The position numbers were made by a program, and so were the translations under genes. Shown piece by piece: positions 32,640 through 43,837 of a stretch of DNA of 64,000 nt (position 1 is its first letter; each line of letters opens with the position of its first letter). The stretch lies in the NCBI GenBank assembly GCA_001792895.1, contig MARA01000001.1, positions 3,777,265-3,841,264 of the forward strand, in the 5' to 3' direction. The stretch is from Lentinus brumalis. Lineage: Eukaryota; Basidiomycota; Agaricomycetes; Polyporales; Polyporaceae. The notes below the pieces were generated by a model. It was given only the letters and a program-made list of their open reading frames with translations. It was not told where the DNA came from and made no database searches.

Positions 32640-32880
32640 TCAAGAATGACAGAACGGGTTATCGGGGCATACCTCTGGCTCCTCACTCTGACCGACCGCC
32701 TCCTTCTCCTTCCAACCTTGCACGTTTGCGTGCGCCCGCAGCCACTCGCTCGTCTTTTCACTTCTGAATGCTGGTATGCGTAAAGTACACCGGCGGACAT
32801 GTATTCCGTGGCTGATGGGGTTCTTGATAAAGGTCTTGTCGCAGCGAGGAGCCGTACACTCGTATAAGTAAGTCAAGTGT
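32640..32880 (-). CDS. Exon with a C2HC zinc-finger-like motif
   Basis: On the minus strand the frame reads YLYECTAPRCDKTFIKNPIS and then HGIHVRRC, a Cys-x4-Cys..His-x4-Cys arrangement like a single BED/C2H2-type finger. It is followed by EKTSEWLRAHANVQGW. A GT donor after QSEEPE would end the exon. No ATG opens it, so it is at most an internal exon, perhaps of an old transposase or transcription factor. I do not recognise the family. Confidence 0.3.
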
Positions 32881-34999
32881 CAGTCTCGCGAGGTCTCGCG
32901 AGCAGAAGAAGGTCACGCAGGTCACATGTGTCACCGCAGGCGCCGTCACCAACTCGAACGTTGACCTCGAGTCCCAACCATATTCAGCTGTTCACTCTTG
33001 CTCCTACAAAATCTGTGGAGCCAGGTCCCTTGCTGGTGAGCTCGCTACGTATCCGCGAAGTGGGCACCTTACTCATCATCTCATCCCTAGAACTAGGTCG
33101 AGGCACGGTCGAGGCCGCATGTGCGCGCTGCGGCTCGCCCACCTCGACTTTTGAATCCAATCCTCTCGCTCGCGGCCGGCGGAATACCCGTCATATATGT
33201 ACGTCTCTCCAATTTATACTCTTCTGGACATCGTCCTAATGTCCGTTGTGGCTAGGCTGTGACCAGTCTCGTTCCGCCTCCCGACTCCCGACTCCCGCCT
33301 CCCGACTCCCGACTCCCGACTCCCGACTCCCGACTCCCGACTCCCGACTCCCGACTCCCGACTCCCGACTCCAGCCTCCCGACTCGCCCCGCCCCGCTCT
33401 GTCTTATGTCTGAGAGGCCCTGTCTTAGATGGCTTGCGCTCACTCCGACCGACCTAATCATTCCGCCTTGCCTTTCGACGACCGTCCATGGCAGCACCAG
33501 TACTGCATCCGACCCAGCTGCCCCGGACTCACCACCGCACCCATACCTCTTAACGTTGAGGAAAATTAGCTCGCGGAGGACCAGCTTGACTAGGACCAGT
33601 CTGTGGCATGAGCCCTCGACGCGGATGCAATGTACGTTGTCGACCGATGTCTGCGTCAAGGCCTCCCGTCGTGCACGCAGGGACGACACGCAAAGCCAAT
33701 TATCTCGAGATTACAAGCCTGGCGCCTTGGCGTTCGGTTCACCGGTCGCTGTGCAGACTACGGTGGCGTTCTCACGGAAGGACCTGCCCTCGTCGTAGAC
33801 ATGTCTCGGTTGAGGAGCTCCCATTCCGGTACAATCATTTCATAGCTCATCGCTCACATTGGGCCGTTTACTGACCAATGGACGTACCAGGATGTGCGAG
33901 AGTTCGAGCCGATAGTCGAAACTGAGTACCTCTGGTGAGGGATACGATAGATCATCTCGCTGAACTGAATACTTGCTGCACCATCCGACATGCCGCCCCA
34001 TCCGACCTCAACACTCTTGTGAGTCCTTCGTTGAATTCCTCTCACTCTCTGACAAACAAAAGACACCCGCCTCCATGCAGATGGCGACTGTCACGAAGAA
34101 GGTTCGCAGCGACGATCTCGTGCGAATCAAACCCCTTACCGCCACGCCACGCTCGTGGCTATGTCCCCCATTTGCCGTACGCCACATCAACCTGAGGTTT
34201 GGTCGAGACTTTGCGTCCGACCAGTAGACCGCCGCTTTGGCCGTCTACGGTGTTTGCCCGCTCATCATCCAGCCCATCAATCCAGCCCACTCCTCGCGCG
34301 CGACCCGTTAGCACACCTGTCGTTGCCTCTGACGGGGACGTTAACATTGTACACTTATGTACTTCACATGTCATAATCGAACTCCGAGACCGGTCTGACA
34401 TTATCTATGACTGCTATGTACATGTGGAGACGATCGCAAGAATAATCTGACTGTAGGAACAGTGCACACCCACGCGGCCGCCTGCTCATGAGTCACGACG
34501 ATGGCGGACGGCTCCGGACTCATGCGAGCCGGATTTCGAAGCCCGATGAGCAACAACCTGGACACTCCTGGCGGCCAGGCTTATGTATCAGAGCACGAGT
34601 GGACGATGGAATGACTGTCAGAAAGACAGGTCAGGCCATCTGAGCAAACTGGAAGTGCGTACGCTCACAGCGGCGAGGCAGACATCTCCATCTCTGCTCG
34701 CCAGCTCAGCGAGCAGCCCAGCGTTGAGAACCTGCCTGTAAAACCATGAAATAGACTGGCATTTATTGAAGACGGTGATGGTCGCTTCAATGCGTGCGTC
34801 CTGCACCAGTTCTAGGGCGTCATTTTGGCCCATAAATATCAATCACGCCGTGTTCATTTCTCTCTCTTCTCCTCTACATGTCCTCTTTCGTTGTTTTCGC
34901 GTCCCTCATCTTCCTTGATTCATCTCCACTTAGCTTATCTTTCCCTGGCTCTTTGGTTCTATTCTATTGAGCGCATCCGACACGTTCCTCCCAGACATC
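32881..34999. other. Gene-poor stretch around the 7-base minisatellite
   Basis: Apart from the repeat at 33277-33385 I recognise nothing. The last 150 bases are CT-rich and probably the promoter of the gene starting at 35000. Confidence 0.35.
33277..33385 (+). repeat. Minisatellite of 7-base unit ctcccga
   Basis: About 15 near-perfect copies of ctcccga are present, with a few cctccc variants at each end. The repeat makes a PDSRLPT-type frame on one strand and an ESGVGSR-type frame on the other; neither is likely to be a gene. Confidence 0.9.
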
Positions 35000-35549
35000 A
35001 TGGCGCGCACAAGATCGACATCACGCATGCCTCGCGTTGATACCTACCCACAATTTACGACCGGGGATCCTACTAGCAACCGGAGACACGTCGGAGACGT
35101 TTGCAACTACCTTGAGGCCGCGTTCGTTGTACGTTCTCGTGCCTTGCGCGTTTGAACATTGACTGACTCATGTGACGGCAGTCGGTGGATGAGCCTGATC
35201 CCGCGTCGCCGTCCGTGCTTCCTCCCCAACCCGTCATTGTGAGACCTTTGCACCGTATGACTGGAGGCAACTTAACATGATGTGGCCTCCATAGCTGCCC
35301 GTGAGACCCAGCGACATTGATGTCTCCTTCGCGGTCGACAGGTCAACCACCGTTGGAACCGAGGACGAGGGCATCACTTCACGCCAGCCCCGCCACTTCA
35401 TGATCACGGCAGCGCTCACTGTGAGTGTCGACTCGGACCTGCCAGGCTTGTACATGGCAAACGACTGACTAACTCTGGATCAGGGAGTCGTGGGCAGTCT
35501 GCGCCGCAAGATCGCGCAGTTCCTCCGCCGCATCTCACGACGTCAATAG
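35000..35549 (+). CDS. Small four-exon protein of about 125 residues, unknown function
   Basis: Exons 35000-35128, 35182-35238, 35295-35420 and 35484-35549 join in a single frame. All three introns (53, 56 and 63 bases) fall between codons and have good borders (gtacgt..ggcag, gtgaga..catag, gtgagt..atcag). The product starts MARTRSTSRMPRVDTYPQFT, has a central acidic part (RPSDIDVSFAVDRSTT) and ends in a basic amphipathic-looking helix (GVVGSLRRKIAQFLRRISRR). There is no signal peptide or known domain. The neat splice structure makes a real gene likely although no ORF here exceeds 75 codons. The promoter side is CT-rich. Function cannot be inferred. Confidence 0.6.
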
Positions 35550-36432
35550 TGGCATCAGAGGATGACCCTCGCTATTCCGACAACTGCGTCGTCCGATCTT
35601 GCAGATAACAAGTTGGTCGAAGTATCCCTTGTCGATTTCTTGCATATCTTGCTCCTTCTCCCTGCATAATTGCTCTAATCTCCGGACCTAATTTTGATGT
35701 ATCGATACCATCCTCATTTTGCTCATCGCGCTGTCTTTGCTTGCTTTGCCAACACCATACCATCTTGTACCATAGCCTCCCCTCGTCACCTCTGCTTGTC
35801 GCACCGTCTTTACTTGGTTGCTTGTCCGAATAACGTGTCCTGATGTAGCATATTGCGATTATATATCCCTACTATCCTGTAATACACCACTCTGTATATC
35901 GAATCCTAGCAGTGCATGTGCAACACCGCGCTTCCTGCGCTCTTCCAGGATGCCTGTCCTTCGGCATGCCAGCTGCTGCCGGAGGACATCTGAGGACGAG
36001 ATCGCGCGACGCGTGACGTCATGCCTCCGGAAGAGGCAAGTCACACTGCCACGACAGCGATCTGCTCATTGAACATTCCGCGTCCTTACTTGATCCTTAC
36101 TACCACAGACGCATACTCCATCTTTCTGTCCTCTCTTCCTTTAAGCCGCCCTGTCGCTGTCTCCTTCTTCTCTGTTCGAAGGTGTCAAAACTCCCCGCAC
36201 CTGCTCTCAAAACATGACTGGGATTACTGTACAAGATTTCTGGGAACTACGTGTTACGATAAATGTAAGTCGTCTGCAGATAAGCACCAATATTTATCGT
36301 CCGGGTGGGTATCTGACGATACATGAGCAATAATTCACAAAAGTACCGACTCGTGTGTCAGATCATCGTTACGCTATATCGAAAGCGAAGGAGAAGGGAG
36401 GCGGCATCTAGAGTGAAACTCTCTCTACGATG
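35550..36432. other. Intergenic, nothing recognised
   Basis: Only short ORFs without domains lie between the small four-exon gene and the IML2-like pseudogene. Confidence 0.35.
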
Positions 36433-37720
36433 CTAGAGCCGTCGGTCATGGTCGAGTGCCTCTAGCGCTGCCTGTGCCCGGACATGGAGGGCGTTCTGCC
36501 GAGACAATGTCAGCGCACTGAACGACTTGATACCGGGTGCGACCTACCTCATGCTGAACTTGCCCTGGGATTACTGTTGTCAGCTGTTGAGTTCCGTTTC
36601 GATACCAAGTGTGAACGTACCTTGCGCGAACCAGGAGCCACTTCTAGGGATTTGCCTGAGTGCACAAAAGTGTGTGAGTATCAGATAGATACAGCGCCAT
36701 CCTTGAGTGAGCGGGTGAATTGTACTCGCCCGAAAGCACCAGCTCGAGATGCTTCCGAGCATTTGTCGCCCTGGCATGCCCAAAGCCGCGCATACTCGTC
36801 AGCTATTCCGCAAGCGCAAACACAACACTCACGAGAATAATACCCCAGATAATGATCATACGCAATCCTCGGGCCGTCTTTGACAACCGCCTCGAACGCC
36901 TCCGCCGCGCCCTTCTCTCCCTCAGCCCTCCCCTGGGCCTTCCCTCACCGCCTTCTCCTCATCCGCGTCAATGACCGCACCCGTATCCGGGTACGCCACG
37001 AACTGCAAACAAATCCCACGTAAACCGTTAGCGAGCGCAAGATCATCCCAGTACTCCTCCTCACCGGACTCGGTGCCGGTGGCGTACTTCGCGGGCTCCT
37101 CCACGTGCTTCCGGATACTCGCCAGCTGCTCAGCGGCAGCATGCGCTGCGTGATGACGCCTCTGGGCGCATGTGCGATCCCCAGGAAGATGTACGCAAAC
37201 CCGAACGCGGGCAGGGTGACCTGCTGTTTGAACTTGCGCGCCTTGCGGGCGACAAATATCTGCACAACTTCAGGGCACGTTCGAGGGCGTCAGCGGCAGT
37301 GGTAGGTTGGGCGGACTCGCGCGGGTCGCAGCAGTGGTGGAGATAGAACAAGGACGAGGGCCGGGTCAGATTATATGGGAGCTATGGCGAGGACCATAAC
37401 ACGCACCTCAAGGATGGACTTGCCCGCGATCCTCTGCCGCAGCCCTGGGATCTTCTTCATGAGTTCGGCAACCTCCTCTGAGTGCTTCTCGCCGCCTATT
37501 TGGAGCAGAGATACTGCGACGCCGTATACATATGTCGCCTTCGACCACTGCAGCAGCGAGAAACAATCAGTATCTCGAGCGGAATGTGTATGTCAACATC
37601 GCTAGAATCCCCGAGAAGCAGACATAGCTATCTGGTATGAGCGGAGCAGCGAAAAACTCACCGACGCCTCGGCAGCAAGCGTGCGCCAGTGATCGAGTGA
37701 CGCCGCGACATCAACCGTCC
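36433..37720 (-). pseudogene. IML2-like mitochondrial outer-membrane/TPR protein, 5'-truncated and frame-broken
   Basis: On the minus strand the C-terminal half of an IML2-type (DUF3808) protein can be read: DVAASLDHWRTLAAEAS, QWSKATYVYGVAVSLLQIGG, KKIPGLRQRIAGKSILE, FVARKARKFKQQVTLPAFGF, AYIFLGIAHAPRGVI, KHVEEPAKYATGTESGEEEY, WDDLALANGLRGICLQFVAY, AAEAFEAVVKDGPRIAYDHY, DEYARLWACQGDK, RKHLELVLSG and NALHVRAQAALEALDHDRRL with the stop at 36433. Splice sites remain at several joints, including a GC-AG intron before KSLEVAPGSRK. The frame is broken near 37140, 36925 and 36790. Homology stops near 37720 with no N-terminal half. The family is tied to lipid-droplet and inclusion clearance in yeast. 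This copy should be inactive. Confidence 0.75.
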
Positions 37721-37811
37721 CTCATCCCCTAGCGCTAGGCGTAATGTCAGTGATGGCCCTCCTACCCACACTCCCGACTCGCCGGACCATCGCACCGCCG
37801 ATGCCTCAGCC

Positions 37812-38297
37812 TTGCATCCGGGCCTATCAGAGCCGGCTCGCGACTCGTCGTTTGACCTCGACCTGCGCTCATTATCTACGCAAGTACGCAGAGCTGACGC
37901 ACGACTCGCAGCATCATCTCTATCCTCGTGTCCCGGTTCACCCTGGACCTGCGATATCGATACCTCGGGCGGTCCCTCCACGGTAACTCAGCCCCGCGGC
38001 GCGTCGCAATGGAACCAGAGCCTCGGCTTCGCAGCATTCGACGGGGTGACGTCCGCCTTTGAATCCGAGCTCGAGAGCGATCGGCCTGCCCCGACGAGGA
38101 GTCGGATAGCAGACTTCGTCGACCCGCTGGGTGCTCCGCTCGACGGCTCGCTCAGAGAACACGACTATCTCGCGGATGGCGAACATGCGGATGGGGACCA
38201 AGCGGACATCGCTGTCGTGAAGGTCGCGGAGGTTGGTCCTGACGTGGACGAACGGTCGAGGTCTGGGTCGTCACGGACATCTATCTCTATGGCATAG
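37812..38297 (+). CDS. Hypothetical acidic/Ser-rich ORF
   Basis: An open frame of 161 codons is extended upstream without ATG to about 37700. It contains SEPARDSSFDLDLRSL, NQSLGFAAFDGVTSAFESEL and DYLADGEHADGDQADIAVVK, then ends SSRTSISMA. Composition (Asp, Ser, Pro) looks like a disordered protein tail. No domain is seen. It abuts the truncated 5' side of the IML2-like pseudogene on the other strand, so a rearrangement may have left it as a lone exon. Confidence 0.3.
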   Translation: MHPGLSEPARDSSFDLDLRSLSTQVRRADARLAASSLSSCPGSPWTCDIDTSGGPSTVTQPRGASQWNQSLGFAAFDGVTSAFESELESDRPAPTRSRIADFVDPLGAPLDGSLREHDYLADGEHADGDQADIAVVKVAEVGPDVDERSRSGSSRTSISMA

Positions 38298-38312
38298 TCA
38301 GGACTTGCATGT

Positions 38313-40385
38313 CTAGCTCGTGGCCTCGACGACATTGATTACTGCCTCGCTGCCCGCCCGTGGGGAATGTGTTCGCTCGGCCGGGATCGCAGGGGTATGT
38401 ACGGCAACTCTGACGCCTTTGAGGGGAGTGGGTGGAGGTTTACTCGAGATCACGGTGGAATAACCCGCGATCACCCTTGTATACATCTCCGCTATTGCGC
38501 AGGCCTGAATGAAGCTTTCTCTCCGAGTTGACGAGTTGGCGGACGCTGGCCCAGCAGGCGGATCCACCGTTCGGAAGTACTTAGACGTCGCATTTGTGCA
38601 GTATAGGCTTGTATCACAGCGTACAATCAGTATGGGTACACGGACAGCTACTTCCGGCGTTCGCGGTCCCTGTAGCCCGGGCCGTGGTGAGCAAACGGAG
38701 ACGACCCATGTCCGCTGTGCCAACCGTAAGGAGCTCGATGTCCGGCCAACAGTCAGGCAGGTAGTCGGAAACAGCCTGCGGGTCGATCTCATCTTGATGT
38801 ACTCCTGTTCCTTCACGTTGTGGAGGATCAGAGCCCAGGAGGGCTCTATGCTCGCGTCGTCGTAGCGAAGTCTAGTATTACCACCTTTACGCAATGATTT
38901 CTGACTCCATGGGGCAAACGCCATGCATGGCGGCTTGGCCAGAGGCATGCGCCAGGGAGTGGGACCGGTCGGCATGAAGGAGGTTGCGAACGGTAAGTGC
39001 AGTCGAGATAGACGTTGTGTAAGCTGACGCTCCGGGCGATGCTCTGCACGTCGTCCGGAGAGAGAACGATCAGGCGTGCGTTGTCTGGAACGTGGACTGC
39101 ACTGTGCAGAATGAGGCTGGTGGAGTGCCTGTTCGCGTCCGGGGTGGTAGAGCATATGACGGCGAAGAGGCACCCGTCGGAGTGCTCACACACAAAAAAG
39201 GCTAGGAAGCTACGCCCTGGCATGGGGGACACGAGATGATCGCAAGGGAATAGCGGTATGTGGGCCTGTACTACGTAGGAGGATGTCGCGTAGTCTGGGA
39301 TCGGGAGCCCGACGTCAAATTGGAGGTGGATAGCGAGCCGGTTGCGAGATATCGCACGGACGTCGCTGCACAGGGCAAGTCGGTAGGTGAATTCGTGAGG
39401 AAGGAATGTCCTGGCGGATTATAGTGCGAGATGCGAGGATGTACTTGAATGGCTGAAGCCCGTAGGAATCCCTCGGGCAGAGACGCACGGGAACCAGGCG
39501 AAAATGCTGTCGTCGGGGATTCGCCTCAGTATCTCCTCCTGTAGACGCCTGAAGGCACGAGAACCCTCCCCATATAGCGTGGGCATGTTGATGTCGAAGA
39601 TACCCAACAGGGAGTACGCCTCGTCCTCCACCCTCGTCGTGCTGCGCTTCGACGCCCATGACATTCGTCGTGCAACGTTAAAATCACGAAATGGCGGGGT
39701 ACAGAGGAGAACGGAGGTGGGAATGGTGGTGACGAGTGCGATGAGACTAGCCAGACTGGACTTCGTCTCAATAACCTGCCAGTCTCAGTGGGAGAGGAAG
39801 ACGACGGCCGGTGCAAGAAGCTCCTGGAGGGTCCAGCCACAAGTGAACCGCATGCTCTCGCGGAAGTATGAGTTATGGGCGCGAGGGCTCTGGTTGCTGC
39901 GCACATCTGGAAGGAAAGCGTAACACACCGACGCGTCGCGGTACCAGGCGAACATCGAGTTGATCGCTTCGGACAGCTCCGCGCTGCTCGTCTTGTCGAT
40001 GCAGCACGAATCGACCCAGATGGATCGGTACCCGTGAGCTCGAGCAACGGCGCATGCTCGCCGGATCTTCTCCGACATCCTCGGGTGGTCCAAACACGAG
40101 TTCAGCTCCGCATGATGGTTGAGGCAGCGGCGCTCGCGCATCCTGCAGGAAGCGTAGTCAGATACGACTGTATCCTACGCACCGATACGCATTACTCACC
40201 AGCTGGTCCATTTCCGACTGTTGATGAACGGATCACTGGATCTCTCCAGTACTTGTGTACGATTGTTTGCCTTCTACCTTCCATACGTGGGATAGAATGG
40301 CGTAGCGTGGTCCGTTTTTCTTGACTACGAATTCCCCAGTCCAAGTGTCTAGGAGGTGTCTAGGACCATAAGTATCAGCAGCCAT
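38313..40385 (-). CDS. HET (heterokaryon incompatibility) domain protein
   Basis: The ATG at 40385 opens MAADTYGPRHLLDTWTGEFV and then the HET entry motif GPRYAILSHVW. Exon 2 has the core (ACAVARAHGYRSIWVDSCCI, DKTSSAELSEAINSMFAWYR, RESMRFTCGWTLQELLAPAV). Exon 3 has EDEAYSLLGIFDINMPTLYG and SRAFRRLQEEILRRIPDDSI. A last long exon in another frame runs from about 39400 to the stop at 38846 (PGRSFLAFFVCEHSDGCLFA, DNARLIVLSPDDVQSIARSV). The open frame on to 38313 may or may not belong. HET domains act in fungal non-self recognition and cell death. The mushroom type with a C-terminal variable part fits here. No break is obvious in the HET domain. Confidence 0.8.
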
Positions 40386-41260
40386 ATACAAAATCAACGC
40401 CAGAAGTCGGGATAGACATTGACATGCGCACTCCCGGCTTAAGATTGAATATTGAATCGACGGTGATCGACTCGACGGATTAAGCATCCCTCGAGCGTCG
40501 GCTGCCCCAAGTGAACATGCGGCATGGCCTTTTTTCATGCTCGGGAAAGGTCATTAAATTGGCAGGGGAACTCACGCAGCACGTATGATTGCGCGTTGAC
40601 GTTCGCAGCCAATTCGGAGCGGTCTGAGGACAAAGAACAGAGAACAGATTTATTAGAACCGACTACGCCACAGTAAGTAACTCAGGTACTTAGATAGATA
40701 ATAATCTATCGATGTACGGGTACACCGGAATCAATTCCGGACCGGTGAATCAATATGACTAACGTGGAACACGTCATCTTGTCCACCACACGTCCTTCTG
40801 GCAGTTCTTCTCCGACTCGACCACCATGCCAGCTAACCACATCGAACGATTCGTCGGCTGATAACGTAAACTTGGCTACGCTGTACTAACCATCTCCCTT
40901 ATTTTTTGGTAGGCCAATTGCCGCAGTGAAGATCATAAGAACAACTTGCTGGCGAAGTCCGCGTCGGAATCTGTCGCGATCGGAATGCTTTCGGGCGCTG
41001 CGTCCGCCCGTCATGAGAAACAGCGAGCACGCACCCCGATCCGATTCCGAGTGCTCACTCTTTTTCGTGAAGACGTCCTCGAAGCTGTCTCGATCGTGCC
41101 CGGCGGCGTCGCACACCCCCACTCGGTTCTCTTCCCCTGTCTCTGGCTCGGATTCCCTTCGTCCCCCACTGCTACTTAGACTGGACCTCGACTTGTGATT
41201 ACCGACCATGGCTTCCCCTGCACTCCTATAACAACGACAATCGTCGACGACCACGCCCAT
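40386..41260. other. Divergent intergenic region
   Basis: This should contain the promoters of the HET gene (-) and the MFS gene (+). ORFs at 40886-41260 and 40926-41198 overlap on opposite strands and show no domain. Confidence 0.35.
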
Positions 41261-42482
41261 ATGGCCTTTTCCCCCAGCTCAGATGCGCGGCCGGACGAGC
41301 ACCTCCCCCCCTCGCATGACCCAGATAGGCCTGATATCAGTTTCCCGTTCACGACCACCGACACCGAGCGCGGCGGGTTCACGGACGAGTACCGCACGAC
41401 GACCAAGACCGGGTACATCACCGCCGACCTTGCCCTCCGCCCTGTCCCATCGCATCTACATCGCCTGCCGCACGTGCTTGCGGACCCGGAAAAGGCGTTG
41501 CGATTGAAGCAGGTGAAGCTTGTTACCTGGCTCGAGAACGACCCGGAGGACCCGCGAAATTGGTCGAATGCGTGTAAGTGGTGTACGTCTCGCTGGCCTC
41601 GCCCCCCTCTCCGTCCGATGCTGATCATTTTCTCCTTGTAGATATCACGTCCGTGTGCGCCGTTTCGGTAGTGCAGATTGCGTTCGCGACAGCTATCATT
41701 GCTGGAGACTTTGGCGGTGTCATGAAGGAGTTTGACGTCTCGCAAGTTGTCGTCGCCCTGATCGTGTCGCTCATGATCGTCGGGTTCGGTGTCGGGCCGC
41801 TGATCCTGGGCCCGCTGGTGCGCATACATGCTCCTCTCTTTTTCCCGATCTTGCTGACATTCGCCGCTGGTAGAGCGAGCTGCACGGACGGCGACCCTTC
41901 TGGGTGGTCCCATCACTCATCTACATCTGTACGTGATCTGCATTGCGAAGAACATAGGCACCCTCCTCGTATCGCGCTTCCTCTACGGCTTCTTCGGCTC
42001 GGGCCCGCTCGCGCTCGCAGGAGGGACCATCGCGGACATATGGGACAACAACGAGCGGGGCTTCGCGGTGGCGCTCTTCGCTGCGGCGCCGTACGGGTGC
42101 GTGACTGATTTCGTCATTGGGAGTCAAGTCAGATCTGACGACGAGGTCCTTCTCCGTGTAATTGTGCAGCGGCCCTGTCCTGGGACCGATCGTTAGCGGG
42201 TTCATCGGCGAGAACATCGGCTGGCGGTGGATCTTCTGGGTACGTCCTCTCTGCCTTCTGTTGTCTCCTATCCCCGTCCTCGTCGCTGACCCACTGGCAG
42301 GTCAACATGATTTTCGCGGGCGTCGTGGTGTGCCTGGTGCCGGAGACGTACGCCCCCGCAATCCTGCTGAAGCGCGCGAAGCGGCTGCGAGCGGAGACCC
42401 GCGTATCACGACAGAGCAGGAGCTCTTCCAGAAGTCGCTCAAGGAGATCGTCATCGAGACTGGTATCCGGCCCTTCCGTATG
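41261..42482 (+). pseudogene. MFS drug/polyamine transporter (DHA1-like), N-terminal half only
   Basis: From the ATG at 41261 a hydrophilic N-terminus ends in TWLENDPEDPRNWSNA, the usual entry to TM1 of fungal DHA1 transporters. Exons then give SVCAVSVVQIAFATAIIAGD, QVVVALIVSLMIVGFGVGPL, motif A (LHGRRPFWVVPSLIYI), the FGSGPLALAGGTIADIWDNN block, motif C (GPVLGPIVSGFIGENIGWRW) and VPETYAPAILLKRAKRLRAE. The frame shifts near 42390 before ITTEQELFQKSLKEIVIETG. TM segments 7-12, which should follow, are missing, and beyond 42,600 a different coding remnant starts. A working plasma-membrane exporter of this type needs all 12 segments, so this copy is a relic. Confidence 0.75.
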
Positions 42483-42617
42483 TTGTCGTTCTCTCTGTTT
42501 TCGACTCAATGCTGATGCTGATGTACACATTTTTTTGTTGTCGGTTGACAGCCGGCGGCGCTTCGCCCGCAACGCCAATCAGCGCACTACGATAGCTCTT
42601 GCTGATACATAACGGGT

Positions 42618-42751
42618 TTCTCGCATCCACCGTCCATCCGACCCTTGCCGTGTCTTTCACGATGCTGGAGTATTACCGTTGTATTCGCTTCCGAAAGCCG
42701 CCCTATAGTCCCGAGGCGTTCGCAAAAGTCGTCTGTGACCTGTATATGGGG
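42618..42751 (+). pseudogene. Unrecognised coding remnant
   Basis: A short open stretch reads HPTLAVSFTMLEYYRCIRF and KPPYSPEAFAKVVCDLYM, which looks like conserved protein, but I cannot name the family. It sits where the missing half of the MFS gene should be. Confidence 0.3.
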
Positions 42752-43837
42752 TAATGTTCTCGTGATATACGATGCTGGAGGGTCACTGATCCGATATTAC
42801 GCAGATCCCGTACGTTCTACGCTCTCTCCAGCGTGCGCTCATACCCTTCGCGAGCAACAGGATGGACCAATCAGGAGGCTGAATGAAACTTGCATTTTCG
42901 CACGAGAAGAGTAGAGCGTCCCCGAGAGAGCTGTAGACCGAGCGCCGAGAACGGATGGGGACGAGACTAGATCAGACTCCAACAGCGCATCTCCCTAGGT
43001 TCGATCTCGTTATCGGCTCGCCGCGGTCCTCCCATGCATGGGTGGAGATGAATTTGTAAGCAGGGCAATCAAATGAATGCAGCGTGTGACTAGGATACAA
43101 CTTCGACGTGGCCGTGGCAGGCAACATCGGGCAACATAAGGTCATATAGAACGGAGATTTATGTGTGCAGGGCTGAGCCAATCTGTCAGTCACATACCAT
43201 AGCATGCCGGACAAGCACTCACAGCATACGATCGGTGACATCGCGCGTCGAAGCCTGCTTTAACTTTGACCCCAGGCTCGGATAAGGGCACGATCCAGAG
43301 CACGCTTCCACGCTGCTACCTCCGTAGTGCGCCACTCTCTGTTCGTCACCGTGTAGCTAGTCTCCTCTTCAGAATCGGTCTCTAGACCTGTCTGGAGACA
43401 CGTTCAATATCAACGATCCTGGAGTGCTATGACGTACTTACCTGGACGGTGACCGGGGTAAACCTCTCCTCGGCGGCGGTGGCGGGTTCGTGTTCAGACT
43501 GGGTGGCGGACCTGCACTGAGCGCCGCATCGGGGTCGGGGCGCGTAAAATGGTCGGTAGTCGTTTGTCGGACACCGCGGGGGTCGGTGAGCTCTTCAGCA
43601 GAAACTGTGGTCGATCCAATGGCAAAAAGTCGTACGAGGCAGTATGGGCGTGTGTCGATGGTGAGGGTGAGAGGCGAAGAAGGCATGCGAGCTTCATGAC
43701 ATTGTAGAACAAAGGAAGGACGAGATCATTGTCGCCCGATCATGTAAGATAATCCTCATATAGACCTGGCACGACCGGTTACCGCACGCCTCAACGCACA
43801 TCGCCCACTCTTCAACCGAACACACCTGCAACCTGGG
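42752..43837. other. No supported gene
   Basis: ORFs of 70-90 codons on both strands have no domain. The last part should hold the promoter of the RING gene. Confidence 0.35.

Noticed and set aside
33259..33798. 179-codon ORF with PDSRLPT repeats
   Set aside because: Made by the 7-base minisatellite; a similar ORF exists on the other strand.
43000..43030. tRNA-like ggttcgatct
   Set aside because: No acceptor stem or D-arm partner could be folded around it; no tRNA gene was found anywhere in the window by eye.
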